A stretch of DNA of 12,466 nucleotides from CAYYOS01 sp964473355 (GTDB lineage Bacteria > Pseudomonadota > Gammaproteobacteria > Burkholderiales > REEB80). Below the pieces are notes generated by a model that ran no database searches, was not told the origin of the DNA, and worked only from the letters and a program-made list of their open reading frames with translations. Positions within the stretch are counted from its first letter, which is position 1; each line of letters opens with the position of its first letter. Shown piece by piece: positions 5,718 to 12,466 of the stretch. Location of the stretch: positions 1 through 12,466 of the forward strand of contig CAYYOS010000075.1 in assembly GCA_964473355.1 (NCBI GenBank). Reading direction: 5' to 3'. A program made the position numbers and the translations under genes.

Positions 5718-8700
5718 GTGCCGACTGATATTGGTATGAAAGGTAGTTTCAGCAACGTGGAAAAACGCGCATTTACGCGAAGTCAGGTACAACTGGAAGG
5801 CATTTGCAGCGCGCCAGGAAAAGGCAGCCGCCGGGTAGAAATTCGCGATTTTTGCGCCGGTGGTATGCTTTTATCATATAGTGCGCCCACCGCAGTCGGT
5901 TTTACTCCGGTCCATGGTGATGTGATCGATATTCGCTGCACTGTGCTGACAAACGGCCATGAAACGCCTTTGGAATTCCAGGGGCGTATCGTACGTATTG
6001 ATGATAACGGCGCAGGGCTGGCGTTTATCAATCCACGGCCGGAAGCACTGCACCTTCTGAGTAACTACGGCAAACAGCAGCTGCAAGGCGACACTCGATT
6101 TACGTCGGGGCCGTCTACGCGGCCAGATGGAAAAGCTTCGCTGCATATAGAGTCGAGCAAGGCGCAATCCTTACTCTTGGCGTGTAAAAAGTTAACCTTA
6201 TCACGCCTGGATTCGCTCATAACAAGCTTTCTCCAAGTTGTCCCCGAGCGCCTATTCCAGCAATCCGGAACAGTTCAAAACATGCCGGAGAAAACTGCAT
6301 ACTTTGACGCCATTAATATTCTCAATAAAAAGGCGGAAGAATTTAAGCGCAACTTTAATAGTCATTTGAGTACGCTTTTAGGGTCGGTTCAACAGGGTGA
6401 TCCAACTCGCCCGACTGGGGGCAAGCCTAGCGCGTCGGAAACAACCTTGTCTTTGGTGGAAGAAGATGTTTTCACTGAATGGCTAGCGCAATCCGACTTG
6501 GCCCGCCGGGTGGAAATAGAGTGCCAAGAGGCTTTAACCGACTTAAACTACCGTATGGGCGCGCTATTTGGTGTCACCATGAACAAAGATAATAATCCAT
6601 ACGCGCCAAGCACGATTAGTAACGCGTTCCAGCAAGCACTTAAACACTTAAACCTGAACCATTCAGCGCTGCAAATTACCTACGCCTCGTTCCGGGATTT
6701 ATTGATCACCGCATTGCGAGGGCTATACGACGAGCTTAATCGTTACCTTGTTGAAAACGACGTGCTCCAGGATTTACGCCATAAATACAAGATCCCACCG
6801 GTTAAGTCATCTGGCCGCGTGCCCGGCCCTTTGGGAGGAACACGGACACGCGGCGGTGTAGCTGGGCAGTATTCGACGGAAGCCAGCGATTTCTCCCGGT
6901 CCACTCCTAGCCGATACTCTGTCGCACCGAGCCCCGCAGACTGGTATAGCCTCGTTCAGAATTTAGACGCTTTACAAAAACAGGCGGCTCGCCAGTCCAT
7001 GGGCACCCCTGAGTTTTCCGGAAAATCGTCAGGAACAATGACCTCGACCGCCGATCGGGGTGCCCCGGCCGAAGCGTTCTATACGCCCGATGAATTGTTA
7101 CGAGGCTTATCCCAGCTTAACTTTTCCGGGAGAAACCTCGCGCTCTCGGAGGATTCTTCCGGAAACATTAAGTCTCAGTTACTCTCTGTGCTATCCCAGG
7201 AAACGAACGGTACCGAAGACAAGCAGTTACCTTATCGAGAAGAAAAAATTATCGATGTAACGCAAAATCTTTTTCACTCGATGCTTAATGATAAATTGGT
7301 GTCCAACAATGTCCGGCCATGGCTGCAGCAGTTAACCGGTCCCTTATTCAAGACAGCACTTCGTGACGACGCTGTCTTTTCAGACAAAACTCATTTGGTT
7401 CGTCAGGTAATAAACAACATCGCGCAGCTGGAGTTTTATGGTGAGGGTGATCAAAATCAGAACGCGATAAATAGACGCGTTAACGAGTTGCTCGCAAAGG
7501 TTTCCTCGACCGAAGCGGATTCACCGGAAATTTTTGAGGAAGCGTTAAAGGAATTAAATCTTTTCATTCGCATACAGGAAAGAGCTTACCAGGAGAATTT
7601 AAAAGAGGTAGTAGAAGAAGCTGAAGAATTACAGCAAGGGGGCACGATGGTTAATGCTCTTGGATCTGCTGCTTTATCCTTCGACTCCGGAACAAGCGGC
7701 CCCGCTATTTCGGAAGACACTGCCGGAGAGTTAAGGGAGTGGAAAAAGCGAGTACTGCGCATGCGCGTCGGTGCTGCTCTAATGCTTAACGTGGATTCTG
7801 AACCACGCCGACTAAAATTAGCCTGGATAGCCAAGCAACGCGACCGCTACGTTTTTGTAAACGTAAAGGGTCTAAAGGAAATGGTACTGAGCCCGGACCA
7901 AATTGCCCACCAATTGCATACTGGCACAGCGGCGGTTTTAGATGATGACGACGAGCCACTATTGGATCGCGCACAATACTCTATGTTGCAAAAAATGCAC
8001 CATGAGTTGCTGCACGAAACAACACATGATCACCTCACCGGACTAATTAATCGCAGAGAGTTTGAACATCGCCTGAATGCTGCGCTGGCTACCGCGCGTC
8101 AAGACAATCTTCAACACAGCATTTGTTATATTGATCTTGATCAATTTAGTATCGTTAATAATACTTTTGGCTATGACGGCGGCGACAGATTGCTAATTGA
8201 ATTAGCACAGATTTTGGCGGCCGAGATGGGTACACACGGTGTGCTAGCTCGTATAGGAGGAGACGAATTTGGCATACTCTTCGAGGACTGTACGCAAGAC
8301 CAAGCGCTCGCTATCCTGAGCCGTCAAAAAGCGGCAATTCAGGATTATCGTTTTATATCCGATAAGAAAAGTTTATCTGTATCATTTAGCGCGGGGCTGG
8401 TCGACATTGGGCGCGGGAGTGACAGCGTAATCTCCCTATTGCAGGCAGCGGAATCCAGTTGCCGACTCGCGCGCGGAAAAGGAACGAACTATATTCAGGT
8501 GTTCAACCCTGAAGATAGCCAGCTTATGCACCAAACTCAAATTATAAAGTGGGTGACACGAATTGATGAAGCGTTGGATCAGAACACCCTGGAATTGCGG
8601 TACCAAACGGTTGCGGCAATAAGTGATGACACGCTCGTGTCTCATCATGCAGAAGTATTGCTGAGCGTGGTGGACGAGGATGGGCGACTTATTTCTCCAG

Positions 8701-9287
8701 CTGAATTTGTCTTGGCCGCTGAACACTTCCGGCGTATGGCCGCAGTGGACAAATGGGTGATCGAGCGGGTATTCCACTGGATGGTGAGTCATGTTAGCGA
8801 GTTAGCGAATATAGGCGGCCTCGCGATAAATCTATCGGGATCATCGCTTAATGAAGAGGGTTTTGCCGCATACATCATGGCGCTTGCGGAAGAAATGCAA
8901 GTACCCATGCAGCAAGTTTGTTTCGAGATTACCGAGACAGCCGGTATTGCCAATCTTTCCAGCGCATCGGATTTCATTCTTTCCGTTAAAAAAAGCGGTT
9001 GCATGTTTGCCTTAGATGACTTTGGCAGCGGCCTTTCTTCCTATGCTTATCTAAAAAATCTTCCAGTAGATTTTTTAAAGATTGATGGCGCCTTCGTAAA
9101 GAACATGGATGAAAACCCGTATGACTACGCCGTGGTGAAATCGATAACGGAAATCGGGCATTTTATGGGAAAAAAAATCATTGCAGAATACGTGGAAAAG
9201 GAAAGTGTCCTAGCCATGCTTCGCGAGATCGGGGTCGATTATGGCCAGGGGTATGCGATCGCTAAACCCCTTGCCTTACTCGGCTAA
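5718..9287 (+). CDS. PilZ-DUF1631-GGDEF-EAL c-di-GMP signalling protein
   Basis: A 1189-residue cytoplasmic protein. PilZ domain at about residues 15-111 (EKRAFTR, then IRDFCAGGM), a c-di-GMP-binding fold. DUF1631 spans about 151-740, including FSDKTHLVRQVIN and RLKLAWIAKQRDRYVFVN. GGDEF is at about 770-935 with D806, N814 and an intact IGGDEF (846-851), so diguanylate cyclase activity is plausible; the usual Lys after the DxD is Ser811, and the inhibitory RxxD site is replaced by GTHG (838-841). EAL at about 945-1189 reads EVLL (E979) and keeps N1038, E1070, D1100-D1101, K1121, E1157 and Q1177, so phosphodiesterase activity is also plausible. Both making and degrading c-di-GMP is therefore possible. 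Start GTG 5718 or ATG 5736; neither has a clear ribosome binding site. Downstream it is convergent with the MEDS-PAS gene. Confidence 0.9.
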   Translation: MPTDIGMKGSFSNVEKRAFTRSQVQLEGICSAPGKGSRRVEIRDFCAGGMLLSYSAPTAVGFTPVHGDVIDIRCTVLTNGHETPLEFQGRIVRIDDNGAGLAFINPRPEALHLLSNYGKQQLQGDTRFTSGPSTRPDGKASLHIESSKAQSLLLACKKLTLSRLDSLITSFLQVVPERLFQQSGTVQNMPEKTAYFDAINILNKKAEEFKRNFNSHLSTLLGSVQQGDPTRPTGGKPSASETTLSLVEEDVFTEWLAQSDLARRVEIECQEALTDLNYRMGALFGVTMNKDNNPYAPSTISNAFQQALKHLNLNHSALQITYASFRDLLITALRGLYDELNRYLVENDVLQDLRHKYKIPPVKSSGRVPGPLGGTRTRGGVAGQYSTEASDFSRSTPSRYSVAPSPADWYSLVQNLDALQKQAARQSMGTPEFSGKSSGTMTSTADRGAPAEAFYTPDELLRGLSQLNFSGRNLALSEDSSGNIKSQLLSVLSQETNGTEDKQLPYREEKIIDVTQNLFHSMLNDKLVSNNVRPWLQQLTGPLFKTALRDDAVFSDKTHLVRQVINNIAQLEFYGEGDQNQNAINRRVNELLAKVSSTEADSPEIFEEALKELNLFIRIQERAYQENLKEVVEEAEELQQGGTMVNALGSAALSFDSGTSGPAISEDTAGELREWKKRVLRMRVGAALMLNVDSEPRRLKLAWIAKQRDRYVFVNVKGLKEMVLSPDQIAHQLHTGTAAVLDDDDEPLLDRAQYSMLQKMHHELLHETTHDHLTGLINRREFEHRLNAALATARQDNLQHSICYIDLDQFSIVNNTFGYDGGDRLLIELAQILAAEMGTHGVLARIGGDEFGILFEDCTQDQALAILSRQKAAIQDYRFISDKKSLSVSFSAGLVDIGRGSDSVISLLQAAESSCRLARGKGTNYIQVFNPEDSQLMHQTQIIKWVTRIDEALDQNTLELRYQTVAAISDDTLVSHHAEVLLSVVDEDGRLISPAEFVLAAEHFRRMAAVDKWVIERVFHWMVSHVSELANIGGLAINLSGSSLNEEGFAAYIMALAEEMQVPMQQVCFEITETAGIANLSSASDFILSVKKSGCMFALDDFGSGLSSYAYLKNLPVDFLKIDGAFVKNMDENPYDYAVVKSITEIGHFMGKKIIAEYVEKESVLAMLREIGVDYGQGYAIAKPLALLG

Positions 9288-9376
9288 CCCAAGACCGATA
9301 GGAACTAGTGCCGAATTAAGGTAGCTAAGTCTGGCCTAGCGTAGATTAGCGTAAAAACGAATTGCAAGCGGTCCCT

Positions 9377-10528
9377 TTAAGGGGTTGATGGACTCATGCG
9401 CTGGTGTTTACTTCTCTCTTCAACGCGCTTGCTTTCAGTAATATCGCAGGCGACACAAAGCATGCGCTGACCCCAGGTGTCGCGAAAATAACGACCCATT
9501 ACCTTTAACCAGCGCTCTGCGCCTTTTTCATCTAAGAGCCGGTATTCAACGTTGTAATCAAGATTATTTGCCACGGCGGTATGCAGCGCATTACTAACCC
9601 GACGCCGGTCGCTCGGGGGCATAAGTAAAAGCAGAGATTGGTAGTCTAGAGACTGATCCGCCGGAATGCCTATTAAGCTTTTAAACTCATCAGAAGCCTC
9701 AATCGCATAGGTTTCCAGATTAATATCCCAGGTCGCCAAGTTGGCGAGATTAGTCGCGACCATCAGGCGGGTTTGTTGCTCGCGCAAAAGCGCCTCTGCA
9801 CGTTCGCGTTCTTTAGTTTCCGCCGCTAAAGCGACGGCTTTTTGTTGTAACAAGGTGATTGAGCGTAGGCGTTCGTCAATTTGTGGTTCAGTCGTATAGC
9901 TCTCGGCGGGAATAACGCGAGTATGCTTGTCGCAAATATGCGTGAAGGGCTGATCATCTGTCTGGCCCTGAAATCCGTTGATGGGATACGCGCAAAACAA
10001 GGAAAAAGTATACGTTGCGGCGAGCTCATTCCATAACTCTTCAAGCCGAATCGCAGCAGCACCGTTGCCCTCAGCCCATAACAAGGCCACCATCTCACCA
10101 AAGGCGCTGATAGCCCGGCCATCTTTTTCTAAGCCCGCAAGTATCGGACTTAGCGTCGCCTTAAAAAGAACGGGATCCGGCGCGCTATTTACCATAAACT
10201 TGGCCAGAGTTTCTGCGGCATCTAATGGAATATATTGGCGACGCGCCTCAAAAGCTGCAATGTCCAGACCGTGGCGTTGCATGCGGGTTTCAAGCGCCTC
10301 ACGGTGCGCGGGCGAGGCGATGACAATAGCTCCGCCACCACTGCCTAGTGCCGCACCGATAAATTGAGCTACCGACTCAACAAGAAAACCGTCATCTTCA
10401 TAAAACTGCACAAAGTGCTCAGATTTAGACATATCCCGCCAGTTATCCCGGGGTGCGTCAAAAATGGCGGCCGGCTCGGCGCTCATCGGACTGGAAGTGT
10501 TATTATCCATAAACGCAGTTTTTGGCAA
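9377..10528 (-). CDS. MEDS-PAS sensory protein lacking an output domain
   Basis: A 383-residue cytoplasmic protein. The first part (about residues 36-190) is a MEDS domain, named from the methanogen/methylotroph DcmR sensory domain: SEHFVQFYEDDGFL, then GGGAIVIASPAHREAL, and GRAISAFGEMVALLW. A coiled-coil linker rich in Glu, Arg and Leu covers about 215-262 (ETKERERAEALLREQ). A PAS domain with its PAC tail (about 265-372) follows: ATWDINLETY, VEYRLLDEKGAERWLKVMGR and VACDITESKR. In related proteins the PAC end leads into a histidine kinase; here it ends 10-15 residues later (SKHQRMSPSTP). No kinase remnant fits in the 89 bases before the convergent gene. It may relay to a partner kinase or be a shortened gene. 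The start is TTG 10528, 3 bases from AAAGGA, or ATG 10510. Confidence 0.8.
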   Translation of the reverse strand: MPKTAFMDNNTSSPMSAEPAAIFDAPRDNWRDMSKSEHFVQFYEDDGFLVESVAQFIGAALGSGGGAIVIASPAHREALETRMQRHGLDIAAFEARRQYIPLDAAETLAKFMVNSAPDPVLFKATLSPILAGLEKDGRAISAFGEMVALLWAEGNGAAAIRLEELWNELAATYTFSLFCAYPINGFQGQTDDQPFTHICDKHTRVIPAESYTTEPQIDERLRSITLLQQKAVALAAETKERERAEALLREQQTRLMVATNLANLATWDINLETYAIEASDEFKSLIGIPADQSLDYQSLLLLMPPSDRRRVSNALHTAVANNLDYNVEYRLLDEKGAERWLKVMGRYFRDTWGQRMLCVACDITESKRVEERSKHQRMSPSTP

Positions 10529-10560
10529 CTATCCTTTAATTTACAACCATACAAACGACT

Positions 10561-10589
10561 ACTATACGACCCCAGAGCGCAGGACGCAA
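10561..10589 (-). promoter_or_regulatory. Sigma70-like promoter for the MEDS-PAS gene
   Basis: Read on the minus strand: TTGCGT (-35, 10584-10589), a 17-base spacer and TATAGT (-10, 10561-10566). The -10 matches consensus at 5 of 6 positions and the -35 at 3 of 6. Transcription would start near 10554, giving a leader of about 26 bases to the TTG or 44 to the ATG start. Position and spacing are good; it has not been scored against a background model. Confidence 0.5.
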
Positions 10590-10688
10590 GATGCCGTAAA
10601 TAACCCCTTTTAGCTTAGAAGCGAACTAATTTTTGAAGTTGCGACCTAAATAGGAAACGCCCTTTAAATTCTAGCCAAGGAAAACGCA

Positions 10689-10814
10689 ATGAGAAAGCTC
10701 TTAATGTTGTTTTTATTGAGACTGATTTATCAGCAGATTCGTGGGCGCGTGAGCCGTACCGTTACGCCGGGAAAATGGGGTGGCTTTAAAAGAAAACCCT
10801 TTGGACCCCTTTAA
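10689..10814 (+). CDS. Small basic protein, 41 residues
   Basis: ATG at 10689 to TAA at 10812-10814, preceded by AAGGA with 7 bases of spacing, one of the better ribosome binding sites in the window. The peptide begins MRKLLMLFLLRLIYQQIRGR, a short hydrophobic amphipathic helix (about residues 4-14), then a basic tail with RVSRTVTPGKWGGFKRKPFG. About eleven Lys/Arg and no acidic residues give a strong positive charge. The hydrophobic stretch is short for a full transmembrane span. Such peptides can be membrane-associated small proteins, leader peptides or toxin-like peptides, but I recognise no family. It lies in the gap between the divergent MEDS-PAS gene and the IPTL-CTERM gene, on the same strand as the latter and 227 bases ahead of it. 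Could also be a chance ORF, though the ribosome binding site argues against that. Confidence 0.5.
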   Translation: MRKLLMLFLLRLIYQQIRGRVSRTVTPGKWGGFKRKPFGPL

Positions 10815-10957
10815 GGTGTGTGGATGGGCACGCAGTCGCGGCATGTAAGCTATTTTCGCCTCCTTGGTACCAACGCTGTCCACTGCGGGGATTAGGTAGG
10901 GCTAGGTTGGATCTGGGTTGCGCGATTGAAGCTATAGCGCATGGGTGATTATTCCCG
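10815..10957. other. Intergenic segment with short palindromes
   Basis: No gene is seen. It contains the perfect 10-base palindrome TTGGTACCAA (10864-10873) and the 8-base palindrome GCTATAGC. It also holds a TGCGC...GCGCA inverted repeat flanking that palindrome. CCCTTTAAGG just before it (10807-10816) recurs at 9373-9382, near the other end of the MEDS-PAS gene. These could be regulator sites for the genes on either side; none is recognised. Confidence 0.3.
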
Positions 10958-10978
10958 GTACATGATTGACTAATGTAC
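10958..10978. repeat. Inverted repeat overlapping the -35 box (possible operator)
   Basis: GTACAT (10958-10963) and ATGTAC (10973-10978) are perfect 6-base inverted arms separated by 9 bases. The repeat covers the -35 box at 10966-10971, an arrangement typical of a repressor operator. No regulator is known. Confidence 0.4.
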
Positions 10979-10994
10979 ATCTGCTTGCTAAGCT
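10966..10994 (+). promoter_or_regulatory. Sigma70-like promoter for the IPTL-CTERM gene
   Basis: TTGACT (-35, 10966-10971; 5 of 6 to consensus), a 17-base spacer and TAAGCT (-10, 10989-10994; about 3 of 6). Transcription would start near 11001, leaving about a 40-base leader with AAGGGG 5 bases before the ATG at 11042. The strong -35 and correct spacing support it; the -10 is mediocre. Confidence 0.45.
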
Positions 10995-11041
10995 AAAAAA
11001 ATAATAATGTTTGTGAAATCACTTCTCATAAAGGGGCCGGA

Positions 11042-11587
11042 ATGACGTATCGATTGTTTCTAAAGTTAGCGCTTGCCATTTCTTTGGGTATTTCAGCTCA
11101 AGGTGCTTTGGCAGGGATAATATCAGGATTGTTGCTTTCACCTATTCCTGCTCCTTATGCTGGCCAAACGGTGGGAACAACCAGTCCACCCCAAGCTTTT
11201 GTACTAACCGAGGTTGGGGGAGGCGGTGTAACTAGCTCACTGATAAACAGCATTACCACCACAGGTGACTTCGCCAGATCCGGCACGTGCGTCGCGGGAA
11301 CTTTGCTTTCAAATGGTGCAAGCTGCACTACACCTATTACTTTTACACCGACTGCGAGCGGCGCCCGAACGGGAAGTCTGGTGATTAATTGCAGCGTAGT
11401 CGCGGCTTTAGGCACCGTGGCAATTATTTGCAACGGTGTCAATCAGATCGTTGCCCTCTCCGGCATCGGGCTGGCTGCCATCGGCCAGCAGGCGCCCATT
11501 CCGACTTTGGGGCAATGGGCAATGACCGCGATGGCCGGGTTTATCTTGATTTTGGCGATGTCGCGATTACGCAAACAGCGGCCCTAA
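11042..11587 (+). CDS. Secreted IPTL-CTERM sorting-domain protein with choice-of-anchor-D-like segment
   Basis: A 181-residue exported protein. Residues 1-24 are a clear signal peptide (basic TYRLFLK, hydrophobic core, cleavage after ALA). The mature part is Gly/Ser/Thr-rich, with about four cysteines and a segment reading TTTGDFARSGTCVAGTLLSN, then ASCTTPITFTPTASGARTG (about 70-110), close to the ASH-like choice-of-anchor-D repeat. The C terminus is diagnostic: IPTLGQW (153-159), a hydrophobic span (about 160-174) and a basic SRLRKQRP end, which is an IPTL-CTERM sorting signal. Such proteins are expected to be processed by exosortase H (XrtH) and delivered to the envelope or matrix. No exosortase lies in this window. 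The ribosome binding site (AAGGGG) is good. It is tail-to-tail with the hydroxylase gene, 9 bases apart. Its function is unknown. Confidence 0.85.
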   Translation: MTYRLFLKLALAISLGISAQGALAGIISGLLLSPIPAPYAGQTVGTTSPPQAFVLTEVGGGGVTSSLINSITTTGDFARSGTCVAGTLLSNGASCTTPITFTPTASGARTGSLVINCSVVAALGTVAIICNGVNQIVALSGIGLAAIGQQAPIPTLGQWAMTAMAGFILILAMSRLRKQRP

Positions 11588-11596
11588 CACTTTTTC

Positions 11597-12418
11597 TTAG
11601 AGCTCGGTTAACCTTTTAGCCAAAAAGGGTGTTTTCAGCATACCTATAACCGTCTGCCAGCCTTTTTCCCTAAGGTTCGTTAAGCCGTAGTTGGGTTCGC
11701 CGGGCTGCTTGTTTTCTACATATGTTTTAAACCATCTATCCCAAAACGAAAAAACGGCGCCAAAGTTGGCGTCGGTTTCCGCGTGTCTAGGTGAATGATG
11801 GATCTTATGCATATCGGGCGTTACGATGACTTGGCGTAACCAGCGCTCCCAGCGCGGCGATAAACCAATATTGGCATGATGCAGTTGGGCCACCGGAATA
11901 GCTATCAATTCACGAACCAGTAAAACCCATAAAGGGATGCCAAAAGCAGCAATAACCAGTAACTTCCATAACAAGACGGTTATCAGATGGAAAGGGTGCC
12001 CGCGCAAATTCGTGCTGACGTCGACGTGCGGATCGGAATGGTGAACGCTGTGCAAAAGCCATAACCATCGCACTTGATGGCTCAGTCGATGAAATACATA
12101 ATCACTGGCGTCAACAATTAGAAAACCCAGCGCAACTTGCGCGACTAGCGGTATCCCTAAAAGATAAAACAATCCTATGCGGTGGTGCTCCAGCCAAAAA
12201 AAGCCAAGCATGACAGCGCTTCCAATCACTAAGTTAACCACTGACATGGAGATCAGCCATACTAATAAGTTACGCGTTAAATGTCGCACCCTGCCGGGAG
12301 ACGCCGGAATTGCTACTAAGGGCTTAAGGCTCTCTAGGAGTAAAAACAAAATTAGGCCCGCGCTCAATAAATAGATTTGAGCGGCCTGAAGTTGCTGGAT
12401 AAACCCGGGAGATGGCAT
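11597..12418 (-). CDS. Membrane fatty acid hydroxylase/sterol desaturase family protein
   Basis: A 273-residue integral membrane di-iron oxygenase of the fatty acid hydroxylase superfamily, which hydroxylates or desaturates lipids using O2. The eight-histidine pattern is present: HRLSH (about residues 110-114), HSVHH (123-127) and a late HKIHH (204-208), with HH in QLHHAN (about 180-181). The neighbouring WDRWFKTY motif (about 226-233) is typical. Membrane segments cover about 15-30, 50-78, 85-104 and 145-175. The start is taken as ATG 12418, which has a TTGAG 4 bases upstream; a TTG at 12427 without a ribosome binding site is the alternative. The natural lipid substrate is not known; sterol, hopanoid or fatty acyl chains are possible. 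It has its own promoter region at the window's right edge. Confidence 0.88.
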   Translation of the reverse strand: MPSPGFIQQLQAAQIYLLSAGLILFLLLESLKPLVAIPASPGRVRHLTRNLLVWLISMSVVNLVIGSAVMLGFFWLEHHRIGLFYLLGIPLVAQVALGFLIVDASDYVFHRLSHQVRWLWLLHSVHHSDPHVDVSTNLRGHPFHLITVLLWKLLVIAAFGIPLWVLLVRELIAIPVAQLHHANIGLSPRWERWLRQVIVTPDMHKIHHSPRHAETDANFGAVFSFWDRWFKTYVENKQPGEPNYGLTNLREKGWQTVIGMLKTPFLAKRLTEL

Positions 12419-12445
12419 GGGACTCAATAATCGTTAGCTATCATA

Positions 12446-12459
12446 ATTGCGAGCGCAAT
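12446..12459. repeat. 14-base perfect palindrome upstream of the hydroxylase gene
   Basis: ATTGCGAGCGCAAT is a perfect inverted repeat with 6-base arms and a 2-base centre, 28 bases upstream of the ATG at 12418 and inside the probable promoter. The symmetry and position suggest a dimeric-regulator operator. Chance occurrence is possible, since only one copy is seen in the window. Confidence 0.35.
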
Positions 12460-12466
12460 AAACCTA

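Noticed and set aside
8436..8792. Minus-strand ORF of 118 codons inside the GGDEF-EAL gene
   Set aside because: It lies fully within conserved EAL coding sequence and shows no independent motif; it is a shadow frame.
9337..9353. Direct repeat TAGCGTA-GAT-TAGCGTA between the convergent genes
   Set aside because: Two 7-base copies in an intergenic gap are too short and too few to call an array or a binding-site cluster.
9371..9384. CCCTTTAAGGGG as a terminator for the MEDS-PAS gene
   Set aside because: The stem is only 4 bases and spans the stop codon, and the nearest T-run on the minus strand is well beyond it. It does not meet the form of an intrinsic terminator.
9978..10367. Plus-strand ORF of 129 codons opposite the MEDS domain
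   Set aside because: The opposite strand encodes a clear MEDS domain. The plus-strand product is low-complexity Ala/Ser-rich, as expected of an antisense frame.
11155..11442. Minus-strand ORF of 95 codons within the IPTL-CTERM gene
   Set aside because: It is antisense to a gene with a signal peptide, an ASH-like segment and a sorting tail. Its sequence is Pro/Val-rich without motifs.

Overview
This window looks like chromosome of a mid-G+C gammaproteobacterium. The evidence is the gene content: a PilZ-DUF1631-GGDEF-EAL protein, a MEDS-PAS sensor, an IPTL-CTERM surface protein, a FeeM-like acyltransferase fragment and a WalW-like deacetylase. Frequent TTG/GTG starts and roughly half G+C by eye fit this. 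The species cannot be named from the sequence. No tRNA, rRNA, transposase, phage gene or CRISPR array was seen.

Left part (1-3524, plus strand). The window opens inside the 3' end of a probable FeeM-like N-acyl amino acid synthase. A 309-base gap with GC-rich inverted repeats follows. Next come three overlapping genes: a polysaccharide deacetylase-like protein, a BcsL/CelD-type (Acetyltransf_6) acyltransferase and a GNAT acetyltransferase. The overlaps (7 and 4 bases) indicate one translationally coupled operon, and the enzyme types suggest removal and re-addition of acyl groups on an amino-sugar or envelope glycan. A small conserved-looking protein of unknown function follows 84 bases later.

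Middle (3560-5550). A minus-strand GNAT and a class I methyltransferase form a probable two-gene unit. A DUF72 (YecE-type) protein runs divergently from it across only 49 bases.

Signalling part (5718-10528). A 1189-residue c-di-GMP protein (PilZ, DUF1631, GGDEF, EAL) is convergent with a MEDS-PAS protein that ends just after its PAS domain and has no visible output domain. The c-di-GMP protein keeps its GGDEF and most EAL catalytic residues but lacks the usual inhibitory RxxD site.

Right part (10529-12466). A 513-base gap holds a divergent promoter, an unannotated 41-codon ORF with a good ribosome binding site, several short palindromes and a promoter for the next gene. That gene encodes a secreted protein with a choice-of-anchor-D-like segment and an IPTL-CTERM sorting tail, a predicted exosortase substrate. 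The last gene, tail-to-tail with it, is a membrane fatty acid hydroxylase/sterol desaturase.

The recurring theme is envelope modification and c-di-GMP signalling. The most interesting candidates are the deacetylase/two-acyltransferase operon, the I-site-less PilZ-GGDEF-EAL protein, the output-less MEDS-PAS protein and the 41-residue basic small protein.
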